A stretch of 64,000 nucleotides of DNA, taken from Schlegelella_A sp035995885. Lineage in GTDB: Bacteria > Pseudomonadota > Gammaproteobacteria > Burkholderiales > Burkholderiaceae_C. The DNA lies in NCBI GenBank assembly GCA_035995885.1, contig DASYKC010000085.1, positions 14,086 through 78,085 on the forward strand. Direction: 5' to 3'. This document shows positions 27,412 to 36,093 of the stretch, in pieces (the first letter of the stretch is position 1; the number at the start of each line of letters is the position of its first letter). Under the pieces are notes generated by a model, which saw nothing but the letters and a program-made list of their open reading frames with translations, was not told the DNA's origin and made no database searches. Position numbers and translations under genes: made by a program.

Positions 27412-27895
27412 GGCGAAGGCGGCGCGCGCGCCGCACCGCACGGCGCCGGCCCTGCGCCTCTCGCTCCAGCTCGCCGACGCGCGCCATCGCGAGGTGCTCG
27501 ACCGTGCCGCCGTCGCGCGCTGGATCCGCGCTGCGCTCGCGGTCCCGGCCGAGATCACGGTGCGGGTCGTCGACGCCGACGAAGGCCTCGCCCTCAACCG
27601 CGACTTCCGCGGCCAGGAGCACGCGACCAACGTGCTGACGTTTCCGTACGAGGCCACGCCGACGCTGAGCGCCGACCTCGTCCTCTGCGCACCGGTGGTC
27701 GAGGCCGAGGCGGAGGCGCAGGGCATCGCGCTCGTCGCCCACTACGCGCACCTGATCGTCCACGGCACGCTGCACGCGCAGGGCTTCGACCACGAGCGCG
27801 CCGCCGAGGCGAAGCGGATGGAAGCGCGCGAGAGCGAAGTCCTGGTCGGCCTCGGCTTCGCCGATCCGTACGCCGCCGCTTCGCCGTCGTCCTGA
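27383..27895 (+). CDS. ybeY: Endoribonuclease YbeY
   Basis: A 170-residue zinc-dependent endoribonuclease for 16S rRNA maturation and ribosome quality control. The metal motif is H127GTLH131AQGFDH137, and RGQEHATNVLTFPYE is the conserved YbeY segment. The first ~20 residues are basic and outside the usual family start. The last codons and the stop lie in one arm of a long inverted repeat. It is coupled to phoH. Confidence 0.93.
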
Positions 27896-27950
27896 GCGAA
27901 GCGAAGGATCGCGCCGCTCGCAGAGATCGTTTCGCTGCGCTCAGGACGAC
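27886..27950. repeat. Long inverted repeat / bidirectional terminator carrying both stop codons
   Basis: The left arm (27886-27905, GTCGTCCTGAGCGAAGCGAA) and right arm (27931-27950) are complementary at 19 of 20 positions. The ybeY stop is in the left arm and the convergent transporter stop in the right, and both proteins end in Ser-Ser because of it. It probably acts as a shared terminator. A partial relative (atccttcgctgcgctcagga) occurs at 25741-25760. Confidence 0.7.
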
Positions 27951-28870
27951 AGAGGCGCAGCGGCCGGCGCCGGCGCGCGCGTCGGCCACATCACCGAGGC
28001 GATCGCGAGCAGGACGAGGACGATCGCGGCGCCGTCCTGCCAGTGCAGCGCCTCGTTCAGCCACCACGCGCCGATGACCGTGCCGAGGACCGGGATCAGC
28101 ATCACCGACATGCTCGATGCGATCGGCGGCAGCGCCCGCGCCAGGATCAGCCAGATCGGCTGCGCCAGGCCGAAGATGAGGACGGCGTTGTAGCCGATCG
28201 CGGCGAGCGTGACCGCGTTCGGCAGCGCCCAGCGATCGCGCTCGAACAGCACGGTCGCCGTCGTCATGACGAGCGTCGACGCGAGCGTCATCCAGAAGAC
28301 GATCGCCAGCGTCGGCGCGGCGATCGTCGTGCGCCGCATCTGCTGCGTGCCGACCGCCCAGATCGCGGCGGCGACGAGCATGCCGACGGCGGCGAGCGGC
28401 TTGCCGGCGATCGTCCCGAACTCGTGCCAGAGCAGGAGCGAGACGCCGATCGCGGCGGCGGCGATGCCGGCGACGTGGCGCGGCCGGAGGCGCTCGCCGA
28501 GGACGACGACGCTGTAGATCGCCGAGAAGATCGGCATGGTGTAGCCGAGGATCGCCGCCCGCCCCGACGACAGCGCGTGCACGGCGAGGATCGCCAGCAC
28601 GTGCCAGATGATCATGTTGTTGACGGCCAGCTTGGCGAGCTCGGGCCAGTCGTCCCTGCGGATCACGAACGAGACGCGCTGCAGGCGCAGCACCGCCCAC
28701 AGCACCGGCAGGCCGAGCCACATCGACAGCGCCCGGAAGCCGAGCGGCGGATAGCCGGTGACGCCGAGCTTCATCACCGGCCAGTTGAGGCCCCAGACGA
28801 TCGTGAGGAAGACGAGCAGCCCGTACTGCTGGCGACTGAAGGCGAATTGATTCGGGGAGACTGCGTTCAG
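27941..28870 (-). CDS. EamA/DMT family transporter, probable CTG start
   Basis: A ~309-residue inner-membrane protein with about ten helices in two EamA repeats (YGLLVFLTIVWGLNWPVMK at the start, and PIASSMSVMLIPVLGTVIGAW in the second). The family exports amino acids or other metabolites. The first helix begins upstream of the first ATG (MKLGVTGY), so that ATG is too late. The best candidate is CTG at 28870, which overlaps the upstream stop as CTGA, mimicking the ATGA/GTGA couplings seen elsewhere. A sequence error changing ATG or GTG to CTG is possible. Confidence 0.8.
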   Translation of the reverse strand: MNAVSPNQFAFSRQQYGLLVFLTIVWGLNWPVMKLGVTGYPPLGFRALSMWLGLPVLWAVLRLQRVSFVIRRDDWPELAKLAVNNMIIWHVLAILAVHALSSGRAAILGYTMPIFSAIYSVVVLGERLRPRHVAGIAAAAIGVSLLLWHEFGTIAGKPLAAVGMLVAAAIWAVGTQQMRRTTIAAPTLAIVFWMTLASTLVMTTATVLFERDRWALPNAVTLAAIGYNAVLIFGLAQPIWLILARALPPIASSMSVMLIPVLGTVIGAWWLNEALHWQDGAAIVLVLLAIASVMWPTRAPAPAAAPLSS

Positions 28871-29967
28871 GAGCGGCCCAGGTAGCGTTTGCGCCAGAAG
28901 TAGATGCTCATGCCCACGCCGATCGCGAGCATGACCAGGAAGATGATCCAGAAGCCGGTCGGGCTGTGGATCAGCGGCAGGCCCTCGAAGTTCATGCCGA
29001 AGAATCCGGTGACGAGGTTGAGCGGCAGGAAGATCGCGGTCACCACCGTCAGCGCCCGCATGATGTTGTTGGTGCGGTTGCTCTGCTCGGCGAAGTGCAG
29101 CTGCACCGCCGTCTCCGACGACGCCTCGAGCCGGCGCACGTGCGAGACGACGCGCTCGATGTGCTCGAGGACGTCGCGCGAGCGCACGCGCAGCTGCTCG
29201 CGCTCGCGCCGCTGCGCCTCGTCTTCCGGCACCGGCCACTCGTCGAGCGCGTCGAGCCATTCGGTGATCGCGGCGCGCTGGTCCTCGCAGGTGTCCTCGA
29301 GCAGGTGCAGGGCGTTGCGCGAATCGAGCAGGAGGCGCCAGCCGCGCGGCGGGCCGCGCTCGTTGAAGAGCTGCTCCTGCAGCTCGTCGAGCTGCTTCGA
29401 GAGGACGCGGCGCAGCTCGAGGTAGCTGTCGACCATGTAGTTGACCATGCGCAGCATCAGGTCGGCCGGGCCGGTCGGCATGCGCGCGCTGGCGCGGCCC
29501 TCGGCGGTCGACGAGGTCTGGTTCTTCAGGCGGTTGGCGAAGAACTCGCGCACCTGGCAGTCGGTCGGATGGACGGTGAGCAGGACGCGGTCGAAGACGA
29601 CGAAGCCGACCGGGCTGGTGTCGATCAGGTCGATCGCGTTCTGCCGCCCCATCGAAGGCGGCCCGTCCTCGTCGATCGCCGCGATCGCGCTGGCGGCGAG
29701 GCGCCTGAACACCAGCAGGTCGTACGCCGAGGTGTAGTCGAAGGTCGACGGCAGCTGCTTGTTGAGCAGGTCGAGGATGTGCAGCTCGTACAGCTGTGCG
29801 CCGGCCCAGGCCTGCAGGCTCGCCTGCACTTCGGGCAGCGCCGCCTCGAACGCCGAGCGCGTCGTCGCGACCCAGAGGTAGCCGGTCGGCGGCAGCGTCG
29901 CGGGCAGCGCGTCGAGCTCGGTGAACTGGTCACCGACGATGTGGAACGCTCGCACCGGCAGCGACAT
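28867..29967 (-). CDS. CorA/ZntB family divalent cation transporter
   Basis: A 366-residue 2-TM-GxN protein. The long cytoplasmic N-terminal domain is followed by two C-terminal helices, with the selectivity motif GMNFEGLP between them and a basic tail (WRKRYLGRS). An acidic helix (EWPVPEDEAQRREREQL) precedes the long stalk helix. GMN is the Mg2+-channel motif, but ZntB-type Zn2+ transport is equally possible. It lies between hemB and the EamA gene, all on the minus strand. Confidence 0.88.
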   Translation of the reverse strand: MSLPVRAFHIVGDQFTELDALPATLPPTGYLWVATTRSAFEAALPEVQASLQAWAGAQLYELHILDLLNKQLPSTFDYTSAYDLLVFRRLAASAIAAIDEDGPPSMGRQNAIDLIDTSPVGFVVFDRVLLTVHPTDCQVREFFANRLKNQTSSTAEGRASARMPTGPADLMLRMVNYMVDSYLELRRVLSKQLDELQEQLFNERGPPRGWRLLLDSRNALHLLEDTCEDQRAAITEWLDALDEWPVPEDEAQRREREQLRVRSRDVLEHIERVVSHVRRLEASSETAVQLHFAEQSNRTNNIMRALTVVTAIFLPLNLVTGFFGMNFEGLPLIHSPTGFWIIFLVMLAIGVGMSIYFWRKRYLGRS

Positions 29968-29979
29968 GGCCGGAGTGCC

Positions 29980-30987
<1,008 letters not shown>

Positions 30988-30993
30988 GGCGCG

Positions 30994-30999
30994 ATTCTA
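30994..30999 (-). promoter_or_regulatory. -10 element of hemB (leaderless-type spacing)
   Basis: TAGAAT on the minus strand, then CGCGCC, then the GTG start of hemB. RNA would start at the start codon. The opposing hemJ -10 element lies 30 bases away. Confidence 0.55.
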
Positions 31000-31029
31000 G
31001 GCGGCGCCCGCGGCCGTCGAGGCGCCGCC

Positions 31030-31035
31030 GATAAT
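31030..31035 (+). promoter_or_regulatory. -10 element of hemJ (leaderless-type spacing)
   Basis: GATAAT followed by CGGTCG and the ATG of hemJ at 31042. No Shine-Dalgarno sequence and no recognisable -35 box. Confidence 0.55.
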
Positions 31036-31041
31036 CGGTCG

Positions 31042-31482
31042 ATGGGTTCATCGCTCCTCTGGGTCAAGGCCCTCCACATCGTCTTCGTCAGCAGCTGGTT
31101 CGCGGGACTGTTCTACCTGCCGCGCCTGTTCGTCAACCTGGCGACCGTTCCCGCCGACAGCCACGCCGAGCGCGAGCGGCTGCTCATGATGGCGAGGAAG
31201 CTCTACCGCTTCTCGGGCCTGCTGATGGTCGTGGCGATCGCCCTCGGCCTCGTCCTCTGGCTCGGCTACGGCGTCGGCAAGGGGCCGCACAACTACTGGC
31301 TGCACGCCAAGATCGTGCTCGTCGTCGTCGCCATCGGCTATCACCACGCCTGCCGATCGCTGCTGCGCAAGTTCGAGGAGTTCGCCAACACGCGCAGCGA
31401 GCGCTGGTTTCGCGTCTTCAACGAGAGCGCGGTGCTGCTGTTCACGGTCATCGTGATCCTCGTCGTCGTCAAGCCTTTCTGA
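31042..31482 (+). CDS. hemJ: HemJ/CopD-like protoporphyrinogen IX oxidase family protein
   Basis: A 146-residue membrane protein with four helices. The conserved N-terminal HIVFVSSWFAGLFYLPRLFV and the WLHAKIVLVVVAIGYHHACR segment carry the family's histidines, as in HemJ (UPF0093), which oxidises protoporphyrinogen IX. The position divergent from hemB supports a haem role. A 14-base gap separates it from the VanZ gene. Confidence 0.85.
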   Translation: MGSSLLWVKALHIVFVSSWFAGLFYLPRLFVNLATVPADSHAERERLLMMARKLYRFSGLLMVVAIALGLVLWLGYGVGKGPHNYWLHAKIVLVVVAIGYHHACRSLLRKFEEFANTRSERWFRVFNESAVLLFTVIVILVVVKPF

Positions 31483-31496
31483 GACGCCGCCGGACG

Positions 31497-32624
31497 ATGC
31501 CGCGTCACCGCAGCTCGGCCGTTCCGCTGTCGTGGCTGTACGGCGCGCTGATCGTCTACGCCAGCCTCTATCCGTTCGTCGGCTGGCGCGTTCCCGGCGT
31601 CGGCGTGCTCGACTTCCTCTTCCTCGGCTGGCCGCGCTACTGGACCGGTTTCGACCTCGTCTCGAACCTGCTCGGCTACCTGCCGTTCGGCTTTCTGCTC
31701 TTCGTCGCGCTGGTCCGCGGCGGCCGCAGCGCCGGCGTCGCGGCGTTGCTCGCGTGCGCCGGCGGAACGCTGCTGTCGTTGACGATGGAGCTGCTCCAGA
31801 ACTACCTGCCGCACCGCGTCTCGTCGAACGTCGACCTCGCCCTCAACGCGCTCGGCACCGCGCTCGGCGTCGCCGTCGGCGCGGCGCTGAACTGGCGCGG
31901 CGGCATCGCCCAATGGCAGAAGCTGCGCGACCGCTGGTTCGTCGCCCGCAGTGCCGGCGGCCTGGCGCTGCTCGTCCTCTGGCCGATCGGCCTGCTGTTC
32001 CCGACCGCGGTGCCGTTCGGCGTCGGCCACGTCCTCGGCCGCATCCAGCCTCTCGTCGTCGAGGTCCTGGCCGACACGCCGGCGGCGTCGTGGACCGAAG
32101 GCTGGACGGTCGCGACCGCGCCCGTCGTCGAGGCCGCGCCGACGGCGCTGTCGTCGACGTCGGAGCTGGCGATCATCGTCCTCGGCCTGCTCGCGCCGTG
32201 CCTGGTCGCCTTCACGATCGCGATCCCGGGCTGGCGCCGTGCCGCCTTCGTCGTCGGCGCCGCGCTCATCGGCGCGGCGACGACGACGCTCTCGACCGCG
32301 CTCAACTTCGGCCCGACGCACGCCTTTTCCTGGACCACGCAGCAAGCGCTGCAGGCGCTCGGCATCGGCACCGGCGCGGCGCTGCTCTTCAGCTTCGTGC
32401 CGCCCCGGGTCGCGGCCGGATTCGGCCTGATCGCGCTGACGGCGCTGGTCATGCTGGTGGCGCAGGCGCCGGCCGATCCCTACTTCGCGCAGAGCCTCCA
32501 GGGTTGGGAGCAGGGCCGCTTCATCCGCTTCCACGGCGCGGCGCAGTGGGTCGGCTGGATCTGGCCGTACGCGGCGCTGACCTATCTCCTCATTCGCCTG
32601 GCGGCGCGCGAACCGCGGGCCTGA
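31497..32624 (+). CDS. VanZ family membrane protein
   Basis: A 375-residue multi-pass membrane protein. The VanZ-like domain (residues ~15-130) shows Y-x-SLYPF, DLVSNLLGYLPFGFLLF and the acidic TMELLQNYLPHRVSSNVDLALN motif. The second half has five or six further helices of no clear family. Its function is unknown in Gram-negatives. Confidence 0.8.
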   Translation: MPRHRSSAVPLSWLYGALIVYASLYPFVGWRVPGVGVLDFLFLGWPRYWTGFDLVSNLLGYLPFGFLLFVALVRGGRSAGVAALLACAGGTLLSLTMELLQNYLPHRVSSNVDLALNALGTALGVAVGAALNWRGGIAQWQKLRDRWFVARSAGGLALLVLWPIGLLFPTAVPFGVGHVLGRIQPLVVEVLADTPAASWTEGWTVATAPVVEAAPTALSSTSELAIIVLGLLAPCLVAFTIAIPGWRRAAFVVGAALIGAATTTLSTALNFGPTHAFSWTTQQALQALGIGTGAALLFSFVPPRVAAGFGLIALTALVMLVAQAPADPYFAQSLQGWEQGRFIRFHGAAQWVGWIWPYAALTYLLIRLAAREPRA

Positions 32625-32641
32625 GCGCCGCGTCGCGGCGC
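32625..32641. terminator. Hairpin between convergent VanZ and hydrolase genes
   Basis: A perfect 7-base-pair GC stem (GCGCCGC/GCGGCGC) with a GTC loop fills the 19-base gap. No T-run is present, so it is a weak candidate for a bidirectional terminator. Confidence 0.35.
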
Positions 32642-32643
32642 GT

Positions 32644-33528
32644 CTAGAGGCCGAGCAGCTGTCGCCCCAGGCGGTGCGTCCGCGCCGCCGGATCGGCGAG
32701 CTCGTGCAGGACGTCCATGTGATGGCGCCCGGCCACCTGTTCGCAGACCGGCACTGCGCGCGGCCCCCAGGCGGCGGCGATCGCCGCGTTCTGGCGCAGG
32801 AACTCCTCGCTCTCGCCGGCGCCGACGACGGCGACGAGGCGACCGCGCGGCGCCGGCAGCGCGACCGGGCTGAGACGTCGCGCCGTCGCCGCGTCGAGGT
32901 TCAGGTCGGGCGCGAGGAAGGGCGCGTGGCGCAGCGGCTCGAGGTCGAAGACGCCGGAGACGGCGAGCGCGCTCCGGACGAGATCGGCGGGCAGGTCGGC
33001 GCCGACCGCTTGCCATCGGCACGACAGCATCATCGCGGCGAGATGGCCGCCCGCCGAATGGCCGGCGACGACGATGCGCGCCGGGTCGCCGCCGTGCTCG
33101 GCCGCGTGGCGCCGAACCCAGGCCAGCGCCTGCACGAGCTGCAGCACGATGTGCTCGATGCCGACCGCCGGGCAGAGCGCGTAGTTCGGCAGGACGACCA
33201 TCGCGCCGGCGGCGACGAACGGCGGCGCGACGAAGGACTGGTCGCGCTTGTCGAGGGCGCGCCAGTAACCGCCGTGGAGGTAGACGAGCACCGGCGCGCC
33301 GGATGCGCGCGGCGTGAAGACGTCGAGGCGCTCGCTCGCGTCGTCGCCGTAGGCGAGGTCGAGCTTGCACTTCAGGCTGGCGCGCGCGTGGTGCGATCGC
33401 TCGTCCCACTCGCGCAGGATGGCGAGGTGATCGGGAATGCGGGCGCGGTTGTTGTACTGCACGTCGAACCACTCCGGCGCTTCGGTCGGCGCCGGTTCGC
33501 CTCGCCCACCGGACGGCGCGACAGTCAT
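32644..33528 (-). CDS. Alpha/beta hydrolase of the HGGYW (arylformamidase-like) group
   Basis: A 294-residue esterase-like enzyme. HGGYW provides the oxyanion hole, the nucleophile is in GHSAGGHLAA, and a His is in GRHHMDVL. An N-terminal EWFDVQYNNRARIPDH segment matches kynurenine formamidase-like enzymes. The start overlaps the TetR stop by four bases, so regulator and enzyme are co-transcribed. No other kynurenine gene is nearby, so the substrate is open. Confidence 0.83.
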   Translation of the reverse strand: MTVAPSGGRGEPAPTEAPEWFDVQYNNRARIPDHLAILREWDERSHHARASLKCKLDLAYGDDASERLDVFTPRASGAPVLVYLHGGYWRALDKRDQSFVAPPFVAAGAMVVLPNYALCPAVGIEHIVLQLVQALAWVRRHAAEHGGDPARIVVAGHSAGGHLAAMMLSCRWQAVGADLPADLVRSALAVSGVFDLEPLRHAPFLAPDLNLDAATARRLSPVALPAPRGRLVAVVGAGESEEFLRQNAAIAAAWGPRAVPVCEQVAGRHHMDVLHELADPAARTHRLGRQLLGL

Positions 33529-34226
33529 GCGCGCGCTCGCTTCGCCCGGGCCGGCGCCGTCGCCGCGCCGCCGCGCCGCCGCGCTGCCGGTTTGGCGGCA
33601 TCGCGCTGCGCGGCTTCGATCAGCGCGTCGGCCATCCACAGGGCGATGCGCTCGACCTCGCGGTCGGGCAGGCCCCAGATGTCCTTCAGCACCATGTACG
33701 GCTCGATGCCGTAGACGACCGAGAGGGCCCGGTGCAGCCGGTCGCGAACCGCCGGCGGCAAGGTCGGCGCGAGCGGCTCGAGCGCGTGCTCGAGGATGCG
33801 CACGCGGTGGCCGCGCCGGTACGGTTCCTCCTCGAGGAGGCCGGCGCGCTCGAGCGCCCATTGCTCGAGCGCGAGCTGCGCGGCGGCGCGCATCTGCGGC
33901 TCGAACTCGGTGAAGCGCGGGAAGGTCTGGACGAACAGCTCGCGCACGCGCGCCCGGCCGTCGACCTCGCTCGAGGCGAACGCGCGCACCGGCCCGAGGG
34001 ACGAGTCGACGACCGCCGTGACCAGCGCGCTTCGGCTCGGGAAGTAGCGATACGTCGTCGCCCGCGAGACCTTGGCGCGCGCCGCCACTTCGGCCACCGA
34101 CGGCACGTGCCCGGTCGTGCGGATGAGCTCCATCGCCGTCTCGAGCAGGAGGCGAAAAGTCGCCGCCTTGACGCCGCGCGCCGGTGGCGGCGGCGGCTCG
34201 CTGAGCTTATGCTTGAGGCGCACCAT
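33525..34226 (-). CDS. TetR/AcrR family transcriptional regulator
   Basis: A 233-residue regulator. The N-terminal helix-turn-helix is in PSVAEVAARAKVSRATTYRYFPSR (cut here by its repressor-type spacing: VAEVAARAKVSRATTYRYF). The C terminus is basic and Ala/Arg-rich. Start MVRLKHKLSE was chosen; an upstream in-frame ATG adds a low-complexity stretch. It is divergent from the 34396-50176 operon and overlaps the hydrolase gene, so it may repress both. Confidence 0.87.
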   Translation of the reverse strand: MVRLKHKLSEPPPPPARGVKAATFRLLLETAMELIRTTGHVPSVAEVAARAKVSRATTYRYFPSRSALVTAVVDSSLGPVRAFASSEVDGRARVRELFVQTFPRFTEFEPQMRAAAQLALEQWALERAGLLEEEPYRRGHRVRILEHALEPLAPTLPPAVRDRLHRALSVVYGIEPYMVLKDIWGLPDREVERIALWMADALIEAAQRDAAKPAARRRGGAATAPARAKRARA

Positions 34227-34262
34227 GCGGGTTTGTCCGGAGCAGCGACAGCGCCGATGCGC

Positions 34263-34322
34263 TTGTGAGGGTGAAGGGACGAACTCTATGATGCGTCGAT
34301 CGCGATTTGAGACGCAAGTCCC
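34263..34322 (+). promoter_or_regulatory. Putative promoter and TetR operator of the 34396-50176 operon
   Basis: A possible promoter, TTGTGA (34263-34268) and TATGAT (34287-34292) with an 18-base spacer. Overlapping it are nested inverted repeats: GGGAC (34276-34280) with GTCCC (34318-34322), and TGCGTC (34292-34297) with GACGCA (34311-34316). This is a plausible TetR operator that would block RNA polymerase. Confidence 0.4.
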
Positions 34323-34395
34323 AAACTGAACCAACGATCTCGCGGCGCTCGGGACTTACCCTCGGCGACCGCCCGACACAACCGAGACAAGCGCA

Positions 34396-35262
34396 ATGCG
34401 GATCGCCAGTTGGAGCTGGGGCGGCCGACTCCACGTCGGCACCATTTCGGCCGATGGCGGCGAGGCGACGCCCCTGGCCGTCGCCGACGCGACGCGCGGC
34501 GCCCTGCCGCTGATCGAGGCTCTCGGCCGGGGCGAGGCCCTGCCCGCGCCGGCCGGGGCGCGCCTGCCGGTCGAGGCGATCGAGCTGCGCGCGCCGCTGC
34601 CGCGGCCCTTGCGCAGCCTCTTCTGCGTCGGCCGCAACTACCACGCGCACGCTGCCGAGCTCGCCGAGAGCGTCTTTCGCGCCAGCCTGCCGGTCGAGCA
34701 CGCCTGGCCGATCGTCTTCTCCAAGTTCCCGGAATGCGTCATCGGCCCCCACGACACGGTGCGCCTGCCGGGCGCGGCGATCAGCAGCCAGATCGACTAC
34801 GAGAGCGAGCTCGCCGTCGTCATCGGCCGCGGCGGCCGCGACATCGCCCGCTCGCGGGCGATGGACCACGTCTTCGGCTACACCGTCGTCAACGACGTGA
34901 CCGCGCGCGACGTGCAGGTGCGCCACCAGCAATGGGACCTCGGCAAGAGCTTCGACACCTTCTGCCCGATGGGTCCGTGGATCACCGGCGCCGACGAGAT
35001 GGACGGCCGCGCCACCCGCGTGCGCGGCTGGGTCAACGGCGAGCTGCGCCAGGACGGCAGCACGAAGGACATGATCTTCGACATCGCGACGCTGATCGAG
35101 ACCTGCTCGCGCGGCATCACGCTGTATCCGGGCGACGTCATCGCGACCGGCACGCCGTCGGGCGTCGGCATGGGCTTCTCGCCGCCGCGCTGGCTCGGCG
35201 CCGGCGACGTCGTCCGCATCGAGATCGACGGCATCGGCGCGATCGAGAACCGGTTCGAGTGA
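34396..35262 (+). CDS. Fumarylacetoacetate hydrolase family protein
   Basis: A 288-residue FAH-superfamily enzyme. The metal/active-site region is well kept: CVGRNYHAHA, IVFSKFPECVIGPHD, YESELAVVIG, NDVTARDVQ, and GTPSGVGMGFSPP. Members hydrolyse C-C bonds in acylpyruvates, isomerise homoprotocatechuate intermediates or decarboxylate oxaloacetate. It is the first gene of a long operon with hydrolases, amidohydrolases and an importer, so it probably acts late in degradation of the imported compound. Confidence 0.88.
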   Translation: MRIASWSWGGRLHVGTISADGGEATPLAVADATRGALPLIEALGRGEALPAPAGARLPVEAIELRAPLPRPLRSLFCVGRNYHAHAAELAESVFRASLPVEHAWPIVFSKFPECVIGPHDTVRLPGAAISSQIDYESELAVVIGRGGRDIARSRAMDHVFGYTVVNDVTARDVQVRHQQWDLGKSFDTFCPMGPWITGADEMDGRATRVRGWVNGELRQDGSTKDMIFDIATLIETCSRGITLYPGDVIATGTPSGVGMGFSPPRWLGAGDVVRIEIDGIGAIENRFE

Positions 35263-35272
35263 GAAGGACGCC

Positions 35273-36067
35273 ATGACGCTGCACGTCTTCCATCGAACCG
35301 TCGTCGAGGAAGAAGGCGAGGGCGACGCCGTCGTCTGCGTGCACGGCCTCGGCGGCAGCAGCAACACCTTCACGCCGCTCATGCCGGCGCTGGCGCGCCA
35401 CCGCGTCATCCGCGTCGACCTGCCCGGCAGCGCCCGCTCGCAGCGCGTCGAGGGCCCGCTCACGATCGAGCGCTTCGTCGCGACGCTGCTCTCGATCTGC
35501 ACCCGCCTCAACGTGACGCGCGCGCACTGGATCGGCCACTCGCTCGGCACAATCGTCTGCCAGCACGTCGCGGTGACGGCGCCGAAGCTCGTGCGCAGCA
35601 TCGCCCTGTTCGGGCCGCTGATCGCGCCGCCGGAAGCGGCACGCACGGCCATCCGCGCGCGAGCCGCCAAGGCGCGCGCCGAAGGCACGACGGGCATGCA
35701 CGAGATCGCGCTGGGCTTGCTCAACGGCGCGATCTCGGCCGACACCCGACAGCGCTCGCCGCTCGCCGTCGCCTTCGTTCGCGAGAGCCTGATGCGCCAG
35801 GATGCCGACGCCTATGCGCGCACCTGCGACGCCCTCGCCGAGGCGAGCGCGGCCGCGGTCGAGCGGATCGAGGCGCCGGTGCTGCTCGTCACCGGCGACG
35901 AGGACGGCGTCGCGCCGCCGCAGCAGGTGCGCGCGTTCGCCGAGAAGCTGCACGCCGCCAAGAGCACGCGCGTCGTCGTGCTGCCGAAGTGCGGCCACTG
36001 GACGCCGATCGAGCGGCCCGAGGACTGCGCGCGCGAGCTGCGCGAGTTCCTCGCCGCGCAACGCTGA
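35273..36067 (+). CDS. Alpha/beta fold hydrolase (enol-lactonase-like)
   Basis: A 264-residue hydrolase. The oxyanion segment is CVHGLGGSSNTF, the nucleophile Ser is in WIGHSLGTIVCQ, Asp is in VTGDEDGVAPP, and His is in CGHWTPIE. The arrangement resembles 3-oxoadipate enol-lactonase and C-C bond hydrolases. No signal peptide. It lies 10 bases after the FAH gene, with a GAAGGA ribosome-binding site. Confidence 0.85.
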   Translation: MTLHVFHRTVVEEEGEGDAVVCVHGLGGSSNTFTPLMPALARHRVIRVDLPGSARSQRVEGPLTIERFVATLLSICTRLNVTRAHWIGHSLGTIVCQHVAVTAPKLVRSIALFGPLIAPPEAARTAIRARAAKARAEGTTGMHEIALGLLNGAISADTRQRSPLAVAFVRESLMRQDADAYARTCDALAEASAAAVERIEAPVLLVTGDEDGVAPPQQVRAFAEKLHAAKSTRVVVLPKCGHWTPIERPEDCARELREFLAAQR

Positions 36068-36093
36068 CGGAACGGGCCGCAAGGAGAACCGAC

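Noticed and set aside
32644..34226. Kynurenine degradation cluster
   Set aside because: The HGGYW hydrolase resembles arylformamidase, but no tryptophan dioxygenase or kynureninase gene is nearby; the HGGYW motif is shared by many esterases.
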